Shown here: in pieces, positions 7,741-14,251 of the stretch
How the letters are laid out: each line of letters begins with the position of its first letter
How positions within the stretch are numbered: position 1 is the stretch's first letter
Source of the DNA: Pseudomonadota bacterium
Lineage (GTDB): Bacteria; Pseudomonadota; Alphaproteobacteria; Sphingomonadales; Sphingomonadaceae
Direction: 5' to 3'
Assembly (NCBI GenBank): GCA_023422695.1
Contig: JAFAGN010000204.1
Location: 1-22,093, forward strand
DNA length: 22,093 nucleotides
Notes under the pieces: generated by a model
Told to the model about the DNA's origin: nothing
Database searches by the model: none
Seen by the model: only the letters and a program-made list of their open reading frames with translations
Made by a program: the position numbers and the translations under genes

Positions 7741-9132
7741 TCAAAGAGCTGCGGTTTCGAGCGGTGCCGCGGCGGCGAGGCGTTCGTCGGCGATCTCGGA
7801 GAAGGTCTGCCCGGTCGAGGCGAGCACGGCCTCTTCGCCGGTCATTGCCTGCCATCGCCGAAGGGCGACATCGACATAGCCGGGCGCGATCTCGATGCCG
7901 AACGAGCGGCGCCTGGTGCGCTCGGCGGCAAGGATCGTCGTTCCCGACCCCATGAAGGCGTCGAGGATGATTTCGCCGGGATGGGTCACATCGCGGATGG
8001 CATCGGCGACGAGCGCGACCGGCTTCACCGTCGGATGGTCGTGAAGATCCTCCATCCGGCCCTTGCCGAAGCTGTTCACCCCGGCATAATCCCACACATC
8101 CGTCCGGTACCGGCCATGTTTGCCAAGAGCGACATTGTTGGTGTGCGGCGCCTTCCCATGCTTGGTGATGAACACGAGTTCGTGTTTTGAGCGATAGAGC
8201 GAGCCCATACCGCCGTTGGTCTTGTTCCAGGCGCAGAGGTTGAGCAGCGACAGTCCGTTCGCGTCGATCGACGCAAGAAGCTCGCCCATATGGCGCCAGT
8301 CCATGCAGAGATCGAGCACGGCGCCGTCCTTCAGGTGTGGGAGCATCTGGGCGATGAAGGTGGTGAGGAAGCGGGTAAACTCGGGCGTGGTCATTTCGCC
8401 GGAGGCCATGGCGAACTCGGCGTGACTGACCTTGCCGAGGCCGCAGACGTGACCCGCGACCGGCACATTGTAGGGCGGGTCGGTGAACGCCATTGCCGCG
8501 GTCTCGCCGCCAAGAAGCGTGGACCAGGATTCCGCGTCGAGACTCGATCCGCAGAGCAAACGGTGACGACCAAGAACCCAGAGATCGCCGACGCGCGCGA
8601 CGGGATTGGAAGGCGGCGCCACCTGCTCGTCTGCCGGATCGGCTTTCTCGGGCTCCGCTGCACCATCGAGGATCACGTCGATCTCGGCGGTTTCCCAGCC
8701 GAGGATTTCAACCGGCACATCATCGAACTCCAGCACCGCCGCCAGTTCGATGGCGAGCATCTCCCCGTCCCAGCTGGCCAGCTCCGCGAGCCTGTTGTCT
8801 GCGAGACGATAGGCGCGAACCTGCGCCGGGCTCCAGTGGTGCGCGACAAGAACCGGCACGCTGTCCATCCCCAGGCGCCGCGCCGCAGCGACACGACCTT
8901 CACCGGCGATGATCGTGCCCGCCTCATCGACGAGCACGGGGATCGCAAAACCGAACTCGGCGATCGAAGCAGCCAGGCTCACAAGCTGTCGTTCCGGATG
9001 CTTGCGGGGGTTGCGCTCATAGGCCGCGAGCTCGGCGACCGGGCGATATTCGATCGGACCAAACTGCCGTTCCAGAGCAGCGATGTGGTTGGCATGGAGA
9101 GGGTGGTTGAGGCTATTCGATGTTTTGGACAT
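7741..9132 (-). CDS. ParB-domain DNA methyltransferase (N6-adenine or N4-cytosine), phage-type
   Basis: This 463-residue protein has two parts. Residues about 28-130 form a ParB/Srx-like domain (NPRKHPERQLVSLAASI, GEGRVAAARRLGM). The remainder is a class-beta DNA methyltransferase, with the catalytic motif TDPPYN at 217-222 before the SAM-binding motif LDAFMGSGTT at 390-399. This order and the DPPY motif indicate amino methylation of adenine or cytosine. I chose the ATG at 9132 (AAGGA eight bases upstream) over the upstream ATG at 9333, whose extra 67 residues include a Cys-rich run and match no family. No restriction endonuclease is adjacent, so it is an orphan methyltransferase that may protect or mark module DNA. 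It leads a probable three-gene operon with the DUF5681 gene and terL. Confidence 0.92.
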   Translation of the reverse strand: MSKTSNSLNHPLHANHIAALERQFGPIEYRPVAELAAYERNPRKHPERQLVSLAASIAEFGFAIPVLVDEAGTIIAGEGRVAAARRLGMDSVPVLVAHHWSPAQVRAYRLADNRLAELASWDGEMLAIELAAVLEFDDVPVEILGWETAEIDVILDGAAEPEKADPADEQVAPPSNPVARVGDLWVLGRHRLLCGSSLDAESWSTLLGGETAAMAFTDPPYNVPVAGHVCGLGKVSHAEFAMASGEMTTPEFTRFLTTFIAQMLPHLKDGAVLDLCMDWRHMGELLASIDANGLSLLNLCAWNKTNGGMGSLYRSKHELVFITKHGKAPHTNNVALGKHGRYRTDVWDYAGVNSFGKGRMEDLHDHPTVKPVALVADAIRDVTHPGEIILDAFMGSGTTILAAERTRRRSFGIEIAPGYVDVALRRWQAMTGEEAVLASTGQTFSEIADERLAAAAPLETAAL

Positions 9133-9140
9133 GTCGCAAA

Positions 9141-9163
9141 TCCTTGTTGGTTGAACCAGCAAG
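9141..9163 (-). promoter_or_regulatory. Hairpin overlapping the methyltransferase ribosome-binding site
   Basis: CTTGTTGGT (9143-9151) and ACCAGCAAG (9155-9163) pair around a TGA loop. Eight of nine pairs are canonical, and in the - strand RNA one is an A-C mismatch. The - strand Shine-Dalgarno AAGGA occupies plus positions 9141-9145, so its first three bases fall inside the stem. The stem could limit translation of the methyltransferase. Confidence 0.4.
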
Positions 9164-9626
9164 GGGGCGGGACAGAAGCAGCAGCGTACAGGCAGGCAGC
9201 CACCATCCCGCCCGCAATGCTGGCGAGTGATTAAGCTGTCCTGAGAATGCTGCTGTGCGCGGAAGGCGCGGTGCAAATCTGCCTCAAGGGACTGCGGCGA
9301 TATGGTCTCTCGCAGCCACCGTTCAAGGCGCAAGGTGCTGAAATATTGGCTTGGCTGATCAGCGCAAACCCCACCCTGATATCGCGGACAAGTTCGCTGC
9401 TACGGGTTAGTAAGTTCCCTGTTTTTTGCTTAGGGAATTTGAAGCCGAGAATGGCTGAATTATGCGGACTATTTGCACTGCCCATCAGCGCCTACTGCGT
9501 TCAGGTTGAAATATTCCCTGTAAATTCCCGTGGAACAGCGAAATCGCACGTCGAGACTGGTTCGCAAGTGACTGCGTCCACCACCACGCACGTCGCTGGC
9601 TGCCCTTTGGCTCTAGGCGGCCGGGT
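9164..9626. other. Non-coding leader with repeated TTCCC/GGGAA motifs
   Basis: I see no supportable gene here. An open frame at 9247-9696 lacks a good ribosome site and runs into the tetR 3' end. The striking content is a cluster of TTCCC or GGGAA words at 9415-9419, 9433-9437, 9515-9518 and 9525-9529. Two copies read TTCCCTGT (9415-9422 and 9514-9521). TTCCCT (9415-9420) and AGGGAA (9432-9437) form a 6-bp stem around a T-rich loop. The stretch is less GC-rich than its surroundings. It presumably contains the promoter of the methyltransferase operon and the right edge of the phage-derived module. Confidence 0.4.
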
Positions 9627-10310
9627 TCAGGCTGCGGAAGTGGCGGGCGTCGCGATCTTCTTTATCTCGCCGGGCTGCAATGTTCGCGCGAGATGAAGGA
9701 ACGAGCGGCGCGCGATGATTTCGAGCATCGGCATTTGCGCGTTCCAGGGCTTTTCGAAGCCCGCGAAAATCGTCAGGCCTTCCATCGAACCCGAAATGAA
9801 GAGGGCCAGTATCTCGCGCTCGTCGTCGGGGAGGGCGGGATTTATCTCGGCGATCAGTTCGTTGAGCGACACGCGGGCGCGCTCGTAAAGTTCGTTCATC
9901 CGGTCGTGAACGAAGGGGTCGTGGTTCGCCATCGCCCATAATTCGGGGAAGAAGCGCGTCGTCTTCTTGGTGGTGATGTCTTCCAGAATCAGCGTCACCA
10001 GATTTTCGAGCCGTGCCTCCGCACTCGCCCCCGGTTCGTGGATGATCTCGTCGAACGACTCTTCGTAGCTGGAGATGACTGCATTGAGCAGCTCGCGGAT
10101 CAATTCTTCCTTCGAACGGAAATAATAATTCAGGTTCCCGACATTCATCCCCGATTCGGCAGCGATCCGGCGGAGGGTCAATGCCGCCGACCCCTGATTC
10201 ACCAGCAGCGCCAAGGCGGCGCGAAGGATGTGCTCAAAGCCGTCCTGACCGCGGGCATAACCGCCGGTACGCGGCGTGATTTTCAGGTCCGGAACAATGA
10301 AATTAGTCAA
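9627..10310 (-). CDS. TetR/AcrR family transcriptional regulator
   Basis: This 227-residue TetR-type repressor has its helix-turn-helix at about residues 44-65 (LTLRRIAAESGMNVGNLNYYF), after a short N-terminal extension. The C-terminal half is a helical ligand-binding and dimerisation domain. The start is TTG at 10310. GGAGG lies ten bases upstream, and no ATG or GTG exists before the DNA-binding helix, so the TTG is needed to give a complete HTH. The gene is divergent from the amine dehydrogenase operon, with a palindromic site between them. The natural inference is that it represses that operon and itself and is relieved by an amine, aldehyde or acyl-CoA. The ligand is unknown. Confidence 0.9.
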   Translation of the reverse strand: MTNFIVPDLKITPRTGGYARGQDGFEHILRAALALLVNQGSAALTLRRIAAESGMNVGNLNYYFRSKEELIRELLNAVISSYEESFDEIIHEPGASAEARLENLVTLILEDITTKKTTRFFPELWAMANHDPFVHDRMNELYERARVSLNELIAEINPALPDDEREILALFISGSMEGLTIFAGFEKPWNAQMPMLEIIARRSFLHLARTLQPGEIKKIATPATSAA

Positions 10311-10355
10311 GATTCAGCATCCTCCGGCGCTTTCGTAACCGGCTCGCGTCCTTTG

Positions 10356-10383
10356 GACAAGTGACCTAATTTTGTCACTTGAC
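10356..10383. promoter_or_regulatory. Probable TetR operator between tetR and the amine dehydrogenase operon
   Basis: GACAAGTGAC (10356-10365) and GTCACTTGAC (10374-10383) form an inverted repeat matching at nine of ten positions, with a perfect 7-bp core AAGTGAC/GTCACTT and an 8-bp spacer. A second overlapping dyad, AATTTT/AAAATT, brackets the right half-site. Its size, symmetry and location in the 151-bp divergent gap fit a TetR-family operator. Confidence 0.6.
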
Positions 10384-10407
10384 TAAAATTGGACATATGA
10401 ACAATAT
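10379..10407 (+). promoter_or_regulatory. Candidate promoter of the amine dehydrogenase operon
   Basis: TTGACT (10379-10384) is a good -35 element. A weak -10 candidate CAATAT (10402-10407) follows after 17 bases, and TATTAT at 10405-10410 is an alternative with long spacing. The -35 overlaps the right half of the palindromic operator, so a bound repressor would block RNA polymerase. Confidence 0.4.
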
Positions 10408-10461
10408 TATCGCGAATCGCCCGTCAGAGTGCGTTGTCACCATTGAAGAGGGAGTGCCGGG

Positions 10462-11628
10462 ATGCTGCGCATCGCGAAGGGAGCGGCCTTTGCCGCACTG
10501 ATGATTTCTGCCGGTGTTGCAGGGGCCGCGGACTATCCGCAGCCCTTGCCCGAAGAGCCCGTCCCGACGGTCAATGAACTGCCCGAACGCTACCCCGACA
10601 GTTGGGTGTTTGTGCACGATCTGCATTTCAACAGCCTGCCCGACGGGCGCGCGGCGATCGTCGATGTCGCGGCGGAAAACGGCAATTTGCGCGGGCAGGT
10701 TCCGGTGGCGCAGTTCGGCAACATCCTGCCGTCAACGACGCGCGGCGAAATCTATGTCGGCGAAACCTTCTATTCGCGATTGACCCGCGGTGAGCGGACC
10801 GACGTGATCACGATCTGGGACACCAAGACGCTGGCGCCGAAGGACGAAATCGTCCTGCCTGGCGGCAAACGGGGCCTGTTTGTCACCCTGCGCAACAGCC
10901 TGCAACTGACCAACGACGAGAAATGGGCGCTGGTGTTCAACTTCACGCCGGGCTCGTCGGTGACGGTCGTCGATCTGGGTGGCCGGAAAATCCTGTCCGA
11001 CATCGATCTGCCGGGATGCTCGCTGGTCTATCCCACCGGGCCGCGCGGTTTCACGTCGCTGTGCGCCGACGGAACGATGACGAGCATCGCGCTCGACGCG
11101 GAGGGGAAGGCGGGGGCCGCGGTCACCAGCGAAGCGTTTAACAATATCGATGACGATCCACTCTTCATGACCCCGGCGATGGTCGGGCGGACCGGCTGGT
11201 TCGTCAGTTTCCGGGGCAATTTGCGCGCCATCGACTTTGCCGGTGCCGCCGCGAAAGACCTGGGCGGCTTTGCGATCCCCAAGCAGGCGGGCGGCGAACC
11301 CGAATGGCGTCCCGGCGGCTGGCAGGTCATCTCGTCGGATCGCGGCGGCCTGCTCTATGTGCTGATGAACCCGAAGGGCGGCGAAGGGTCGCACAAGGAT
11401 GGCGGCACCGAGGCGTGGGTTGTGGATCCGAAGGCCAAGGCGCTCGTCCGCCGGATCCCGCTCAAAAACCACAGCGTCTCGATCGAAGCGACGCAGCAGG
11501 AAAAGCCGCTGTTGGTCGCATCGCGCCCCGATGGCTCGCTCGACGTCTATGACGCCGCCACCGGCAGTTTTGTGCGCACCGTCGCGAGCGTCGCGCACGA
11601 TCCGATGACGATGACGGCCGCGCGCTGA
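10462..11628 (+). CDS. aauB: Amine dehydrogenase large (heavy) subunit, beta-propeller, aromatic amine dehydrogenase type
   Basis: This is the large subunit of a periplasmic TTQ-dependent amine dehydrogenase, an alpha2beta2 enzyme that oxidises primary amines to aldehydes and ammonia. The 388-residue protein begins with a Sec signal peptide (LRIAKGAAFAALMISAGVAGA, cleavage near residue 22). It continues as a seven-bladed propeller with repeats such as VITIWDTKTLAPKDEIVLPG, VTVVDLGGRKILSDIDLPGC and LDVYDAATGSFVRTV. The length and the YVGETFYSRLTRGERTDVITIWD segment are typical of MauB/AauB. GAGGGAG precedes the ATG. The stop overlaps the mauE start by one base (TGATG). As the first gene of the operon it should be under the TetR-type operator. 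I favour Aau over Mau because of the light chain. Confidence 0.92.
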   Translation: MLRIAKGAAFAALMISAGVAGAADYPQPLPEEPVPTVNELPERYPDSWVFVHDLHFNSLPDGRAAIVDVAAENGNLRGQVPVAQFGNILPSTTRGEIYVGETFYSRLTRGERTDVITIWDTKTLAPKDEIVLPGGKRGLFVTLRNSLQLTNDEKWALVFNFTPGSSVTVVDLGGRKILSDIDLPGCSLVYPTGPRGFTSLCADGTMTSIALDAEGKAGAAVTSEAFNNIDDDPLFMTPAMVGRTGWFVSFRGNLRAIDFAGAAAKDLGGFAIPKQAGGEPEWRPGGWQVISSDRGGLLYVLMNPKGGEGSHKDGGTEAWVVDPKAKALVRRIPLKNHSVSIEATQQEKPLLVASRPDGSLDVYDAATGSFVRTVASVAHDPMTMTAAR

Positions 11629-12146
11629 TGACTGCCGCCCTGTCCGTTCTGTCACTGACCCTCGCGATCATCCTCGCGGTGGCCGCGGCGCACAAGCTCG
11701 CCGAGCGGACGCGGCTGGCGCACGCGGCGGCGGGGTTGCTGCGGGTCGGTCCCGCGCTGGCGATGCCCGCGACGATGGCGGCGACGGCGATCGAGGTTGC
11801 AGCCGCGCTGGCGCTGCTGTTTCCGTCCTCGCGCCCCGCCGGAGCGCTGCTGGCCGCGCTTTTGTGGGCGGGCTATGGCGCTGCGCTGGTCGCGGCGCGG
11901 CGCCGCGGCGACGGCGGCCTTGATTGCGGTTGCGATTTCGGATCGCGCGCCACCGGGATCGGGCGCTTCACCATCATTCGCGCCTTCGGGCTCGCTGCAG
12001 CGGCGCTCGTCATTTGCCTCTCTCCCACCGGGGGCGGCGGGATCGACGTCCAATCGATTTTCGCTGCCCTCGCCTTTGTCGCGCTGCTCTTTGCAGTCGG
12101 CGAGATCGCCCATCTTCCCGCTACCCGCCGGAGTATTGCCCGATGA
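11628..12146 (+). CDS. mauE: MauE-family membrane protein for amine dehydrogenase light-chain maturation
   Basis: This 172-residue inner-membrane protein is almost entirely hydrophobic helices (about four to five), with a basic loop RRRGDGG followed by DCGC (C100, C102). MauE proteins, distant DoxX/VKOR-like membrane proteins, are needed with MauD for a stable disulfide-rich light subunit, probably by transferring oxidising equivalents. The CxC pair and the gene order B-E-D-A match the known mau and aau clusters, where this gene would be aauE. It starts one base before the end of the large-subunit stop codon, and its own TGA overlaps the mauD ATG (ATGA), so the genes are translationally coupled. 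Confidence 0.88.
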   Translation: MTAALSVLSLTLAIILAVAAAHKLAERTRLAHAAAGLLRVGPALAMPATMAATAIEVAAALALLFPSSRPAGALLAALLWAGYGAALVAARRRGDGGLDCGCDFGSRATGIGRFTIIRAFGLAAAALVICLSPTGGGGIDVQSIFAALAFVALLFAVGEIAHLPATRRSIAR

Positions 12147-12733
12147 CCGGATTTTTTCTCGCCTCGCAAATTCTGCTGTGGATCGCCGTCGCGGTGCTCG
12201 GCGTGCTCGTCGCGGCGCTCGCGCGGCAGGTCGGGGTGCTTCACGAACGCATCGCACCCGCCGGCGCGCTGACGCTGCATCAGAAGGTCAATGTCGGCGA
12301 CAAGGCGCCCGAAATGACGCTCCCGACGCTTGAGGGCCGCGACGTCGCCATCGGCGGCAAACGGCATCGCCGCGGCCAACTGATCTTCTTCCTCTCGCCC
12401 GACTGCCCGGTGTGCAAGACGCTGCTGCCGGTCGTTCGCTCGGCGAGCGGCGCGGAGCGCGGCTGGCTTGACGTGGTGCTCGCCAGCGACGGCGATGCCG
12501 CCGCGCACCGCCGGCTGGTGATGGCCGAGGGGCTGGCGGGTTTCGACTATGTCCTGTCCGAGGATCTGGGGCGCAAGCTTGGCGTGTCGAAGCTGCCTTA
12601 TGCGGTGCTGATCGACGAGGAGGGCAACATCGCCTCGCTCGGCCTCGTCAACAATCGCGAGCATCTGGAAAGCCTGTTCGAGGCCAAGGAACGCCGCGTC
12701 GCGTCCATTCAGGAATATCTCGCGCGCGGCTGA
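12143..12733 (+). CDS. mauD: MauD thioredoxin-like disulfide protein
   Basis: MauD is a membrane-anchored periplasmic thioredoxin-fold protein that helps form or isomerise disulfides in the amine dehydrogenase light chain. This 196-residue copy has an N-terminal membrane anchor (residues about 5-27). A redoxin domain follows, with the active site SPDCPVCK (C88 and C91) and a cis-proline-type SKLPYAVLIDEEG segment. I chose the ATG at 12143 because it forms an ATGA overlap with mauE and gives the expected anchor. The frame extends upstream to 11924, but that part lies inside mauE. The order E-D before the light-chain gene matches characterised mau/aau operons. Confidence 0.92.
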   Translation: MTGFFLASQILLWIAVAVLGVLVAALARQVGVLHERIAPAGALTLHQKVNVGDKAPEMTLPTLEGRDVAIGGKRHRRGQLIFFLSPDCPVCKTLLPVVRSASGAERGWLDVVLASDGDAAAHRRLVMAEGLAGFDYVLSEDLGRKLGVSKLPYAVLIDEEGNIASLGLVNNREHLESLFEAKERRVASIQEYLARG

Positions 12734-12764
12734 ACCGGCGTGCGACGACAAGTAGGGGACGAAT

Positions 12765-13325
12765 ATGTCTGGTCTGGATAAATTTTCGGAGACGGTGACA
12801 CGGCGCGTCGCCCGCGCGACGTCGCGGCGCAGCCTGCTGACGCTGATCGGCGGTGCGCTGACCGGCGCGGCGGTGATCCCGGTGCTTCCGGTATCGCGTG
12901 CGCAGGCGCAGGGACATGGCCATGCCGGGGGCGGCGATCCGATCGCTCCGCAGCCCACCGGCAATCCGCAAGATCCGGGCGATCAGACGCAATGCGATTA
13001 CTGGCGCTATTGCGCAATCGACGGCTTTTTGTGCAGTTGCTGCGGCGGCAGTGCCAGCAGTTGTCCGCCGGGCACCGAAATGTCGCCGATCACCTGGATC
13101 GGTACGTGCCAGAACCCCGCCGACAACCGCGCCTACATCATCAGCTATAACGATTGTTGCGGCAAATCATCGTGCGGACGCTGCCTGTGCAATCGTAACG
13201 AACGCGACCGGCCGATGGTCCGGCCGCAGGCGAACAACGACATCAACTGGTGCCTGGGGACGACAAGCGCGGTCTATAATTGCTCGACCGCGGTCATCTT
13301 GGGCGTCGCGCTGGAGCAGCAGTGA
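12765..13325 (+). CDS. aauA: Amine dehydrogenase light (TTQ-bearing) subunit, aromatic amine dehydrogenase type
   Basis: This 186-residue catalytic subunit carries the protein-derived tryptophan tryptophylquinone. W111 (TWIGTC) and W162 (INWC) lie exactly 51 residues apart, as do the TTQ tryptophans of Paracoccus MADH (57/108) and Alcaligenes AADH (109/160). The equivalent catalytic aspartates are present as D86 (AIDG) and D130 (YNDCC). The leader has a twin-arginine motif (SRRSLLT, residues 20-26), so export is by Tat. The core has 14 cysteines, including CSCCGG and SCGRC. By my recollection these are features of the AADH light chain, while MADH has 12. A Gly/His-rich stretch precedes the core. 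The ATG at 12765 has GGGGA seven to eight bases upstream. Confidence 0.93.
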   Translation: MSGLDKFSETVTRRVARATSRRSLLTLIGGALTGAAVIPVLPVSRAQAQGHGHAGGGDPIAPQPTGNPQDPGDQTQCDYWRYCAIDGFLCSCCGGSASSCPPGTEMSPITWIGTCQNPADNRAYIISYNDCCGKSSCGRCLCNRNERDRPMVRPQANNDINWCLGTTSAVYNCSTAVILGVALEQQ

Positions 13326-13768
13326 TGCGGCACCGGGCGTTTCTGGTCGCGATGGCGGGGTTCGCGCTGGCGGGTTCCGCGGCGGCGGCGGATGACGGCG
13401 CCACCATCTACAAGCGTTGCGCCGCGTGCCACCTTGCCAACGGGGCCGGGGTTCCCGGCGCCTTCCCGCCGCTCAAGAGCGATGTCCGGGCGCTGGCGGG
13501 GACCGCCGCCGGTCGCCGCTACCTGGCGCTGGTCGTGATCCGCGGCGTGTCGGGACCGATCACCGTCGAGGGCAAGGCATATCGCGGCATGATGCCCGCA
13601 CAGGCCGGGCTCAATGATGCGCAGGTGGCGGCGGTGCTGAACCACGTCGTCCGCGGCGGAACCGCGAAACCCTTTACCCCGCGCGAGATCGCCGGATATC
13701 GGGCCGGCAGCGCGGCGCTGAATTCGGCGGCCGTCGGACGCCTTCAGCCGACCGCCGCCGACAAATGA
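13325..13768 (+). CDS. Periplasmic monoheme c-type cytochrome
   Basis: This 147-residue secreted protein has a signal peptide (about residues 1-22, ending SAAAA) and one heme c motif, CAACH (C32, C35, H36). A probable distal Met lies in YRGMMP (M89/M90). The overall pattern is a class I cytochrome c similar to those serving alcohol and amine dehydrogenases. The ATG at 13325 overlaps the light-chain stop by one base (TGATG), and the stop overlaps the next cytochrome by four bases. It is the best candidate for the direct electron acceptor of the amine dehydrogenase, in place of amicyanin or azurin, which I do not see. The acceptor role is inferred from position. Confidence 0.87.
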   Translation: MRHRAFLVAMAGFALAGSAAAADDGATIYKRCAACHLANGAGVPGAFPPLKSDVRALAGTAAGRRYLALVVIRGVSGPITVEGKAYRGMMPAQAGLNDAQVAAVLNHVVRGGTAKPFTPREIAGYRAGSAALNSAAVGRLQPTAADK

Positions 13769-14226
13769 AATGGCTGGTCGTTCCCGCGCTGATCGTGGCG
13801 ACCGGGGCGGCCGCGACGACCGCAGCGCAACATGGGCCGGATGCGATCCCGGGGGTCGCAAATATGGCGCGTGCCAAGCAGAACTGGATGCTGTCGTGTC
13901 AGGGGTGCCACCGCGCCGATGCGACGGGGACGCCGCAAACGACGCCGACGATGGCGGGGTTCGTCGCACGATTCCTGCATGTGCCGGGGGGACGCGAATA
14001 TCTGGTGCAAGTGCCGGGCGTTGCGACTGCGGCATTGTCCGACGCCGATCTGGCCGAAGTGGTCAACTGGTCGCTCGTCCGCTTCGATGCGGCGAATATT
14101 CCGGTCGATTTCAAACCATATACGCCCGCCGAGGTCGGCCGCCTGCGGCTGAAACCGCTGCGTGCCGAAGCGATGACGATCCGGGCAGGCATGGTCGCGC
14201 GCTTCGCGCCGGAAACCACACAATAG
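13765..14226 (+). CDS. Second small periplasmic c-type cytochrome
   Basis: This 153-residue protein has a signal peptide (about residues 1-21) and one heme motif, CQGCH (C45, C48, H49). The downstream pattern FLHVPGGREYLVQVPGVA...LSDADLAEVVNWSL is a recognisable small cytochrome family often encoded beside quinoprotein dehydrogenases. The distal heme ligand is not obvious; PTM near residue 63 is a candidate. It starts within an ATGA overlap with the first cytochrome, so the two are translated together. It may extend the electron path or take part in cofactor maturation. It is much too small, and has one heme too few, to be MauG. Confidence 0.85.
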   Translation: MKWLVVPALIVATGAAATTAAQHGPDAIPGVANMARAKQNWMLSCQGCHRADATGTPQTTPTMAGFVARFLHVPGGREYLVQVPGVATAALSDADLAEVVNWSLVRFDAANIPVDFKPYTPAEVGRLRLKPLRAEAMTIRAGMVARFAPETTQ

Positions 14227-14251
14227 AAATGAAAATAGGGGAGGATTTTCG

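Noticed and set aside
8290..9234. Plus-strand open frame of 314 codons opposite the methyltransferase
   Set aside because: It is a shadow of the methyltransferase, which has DPPYN and FMGSGTT motifs on the - strand.
9133..9333. N-terminal extension of the methyltransferase to the ATG at 9333
   Set aside because: The extra 67 residues include a Cys-rich run and match no domain. The ATG at 9132 has a well-placed AAGGA.
9247..9696. Plus-strand open frame of 149 codons in the methyltransferase/tetR gap
   Set aside because: It lacks a good ribosome site, overlaps the tetR 3' end antisense, and its product looks like translated repeat sequence. A short real gene cannot be fully excluded.
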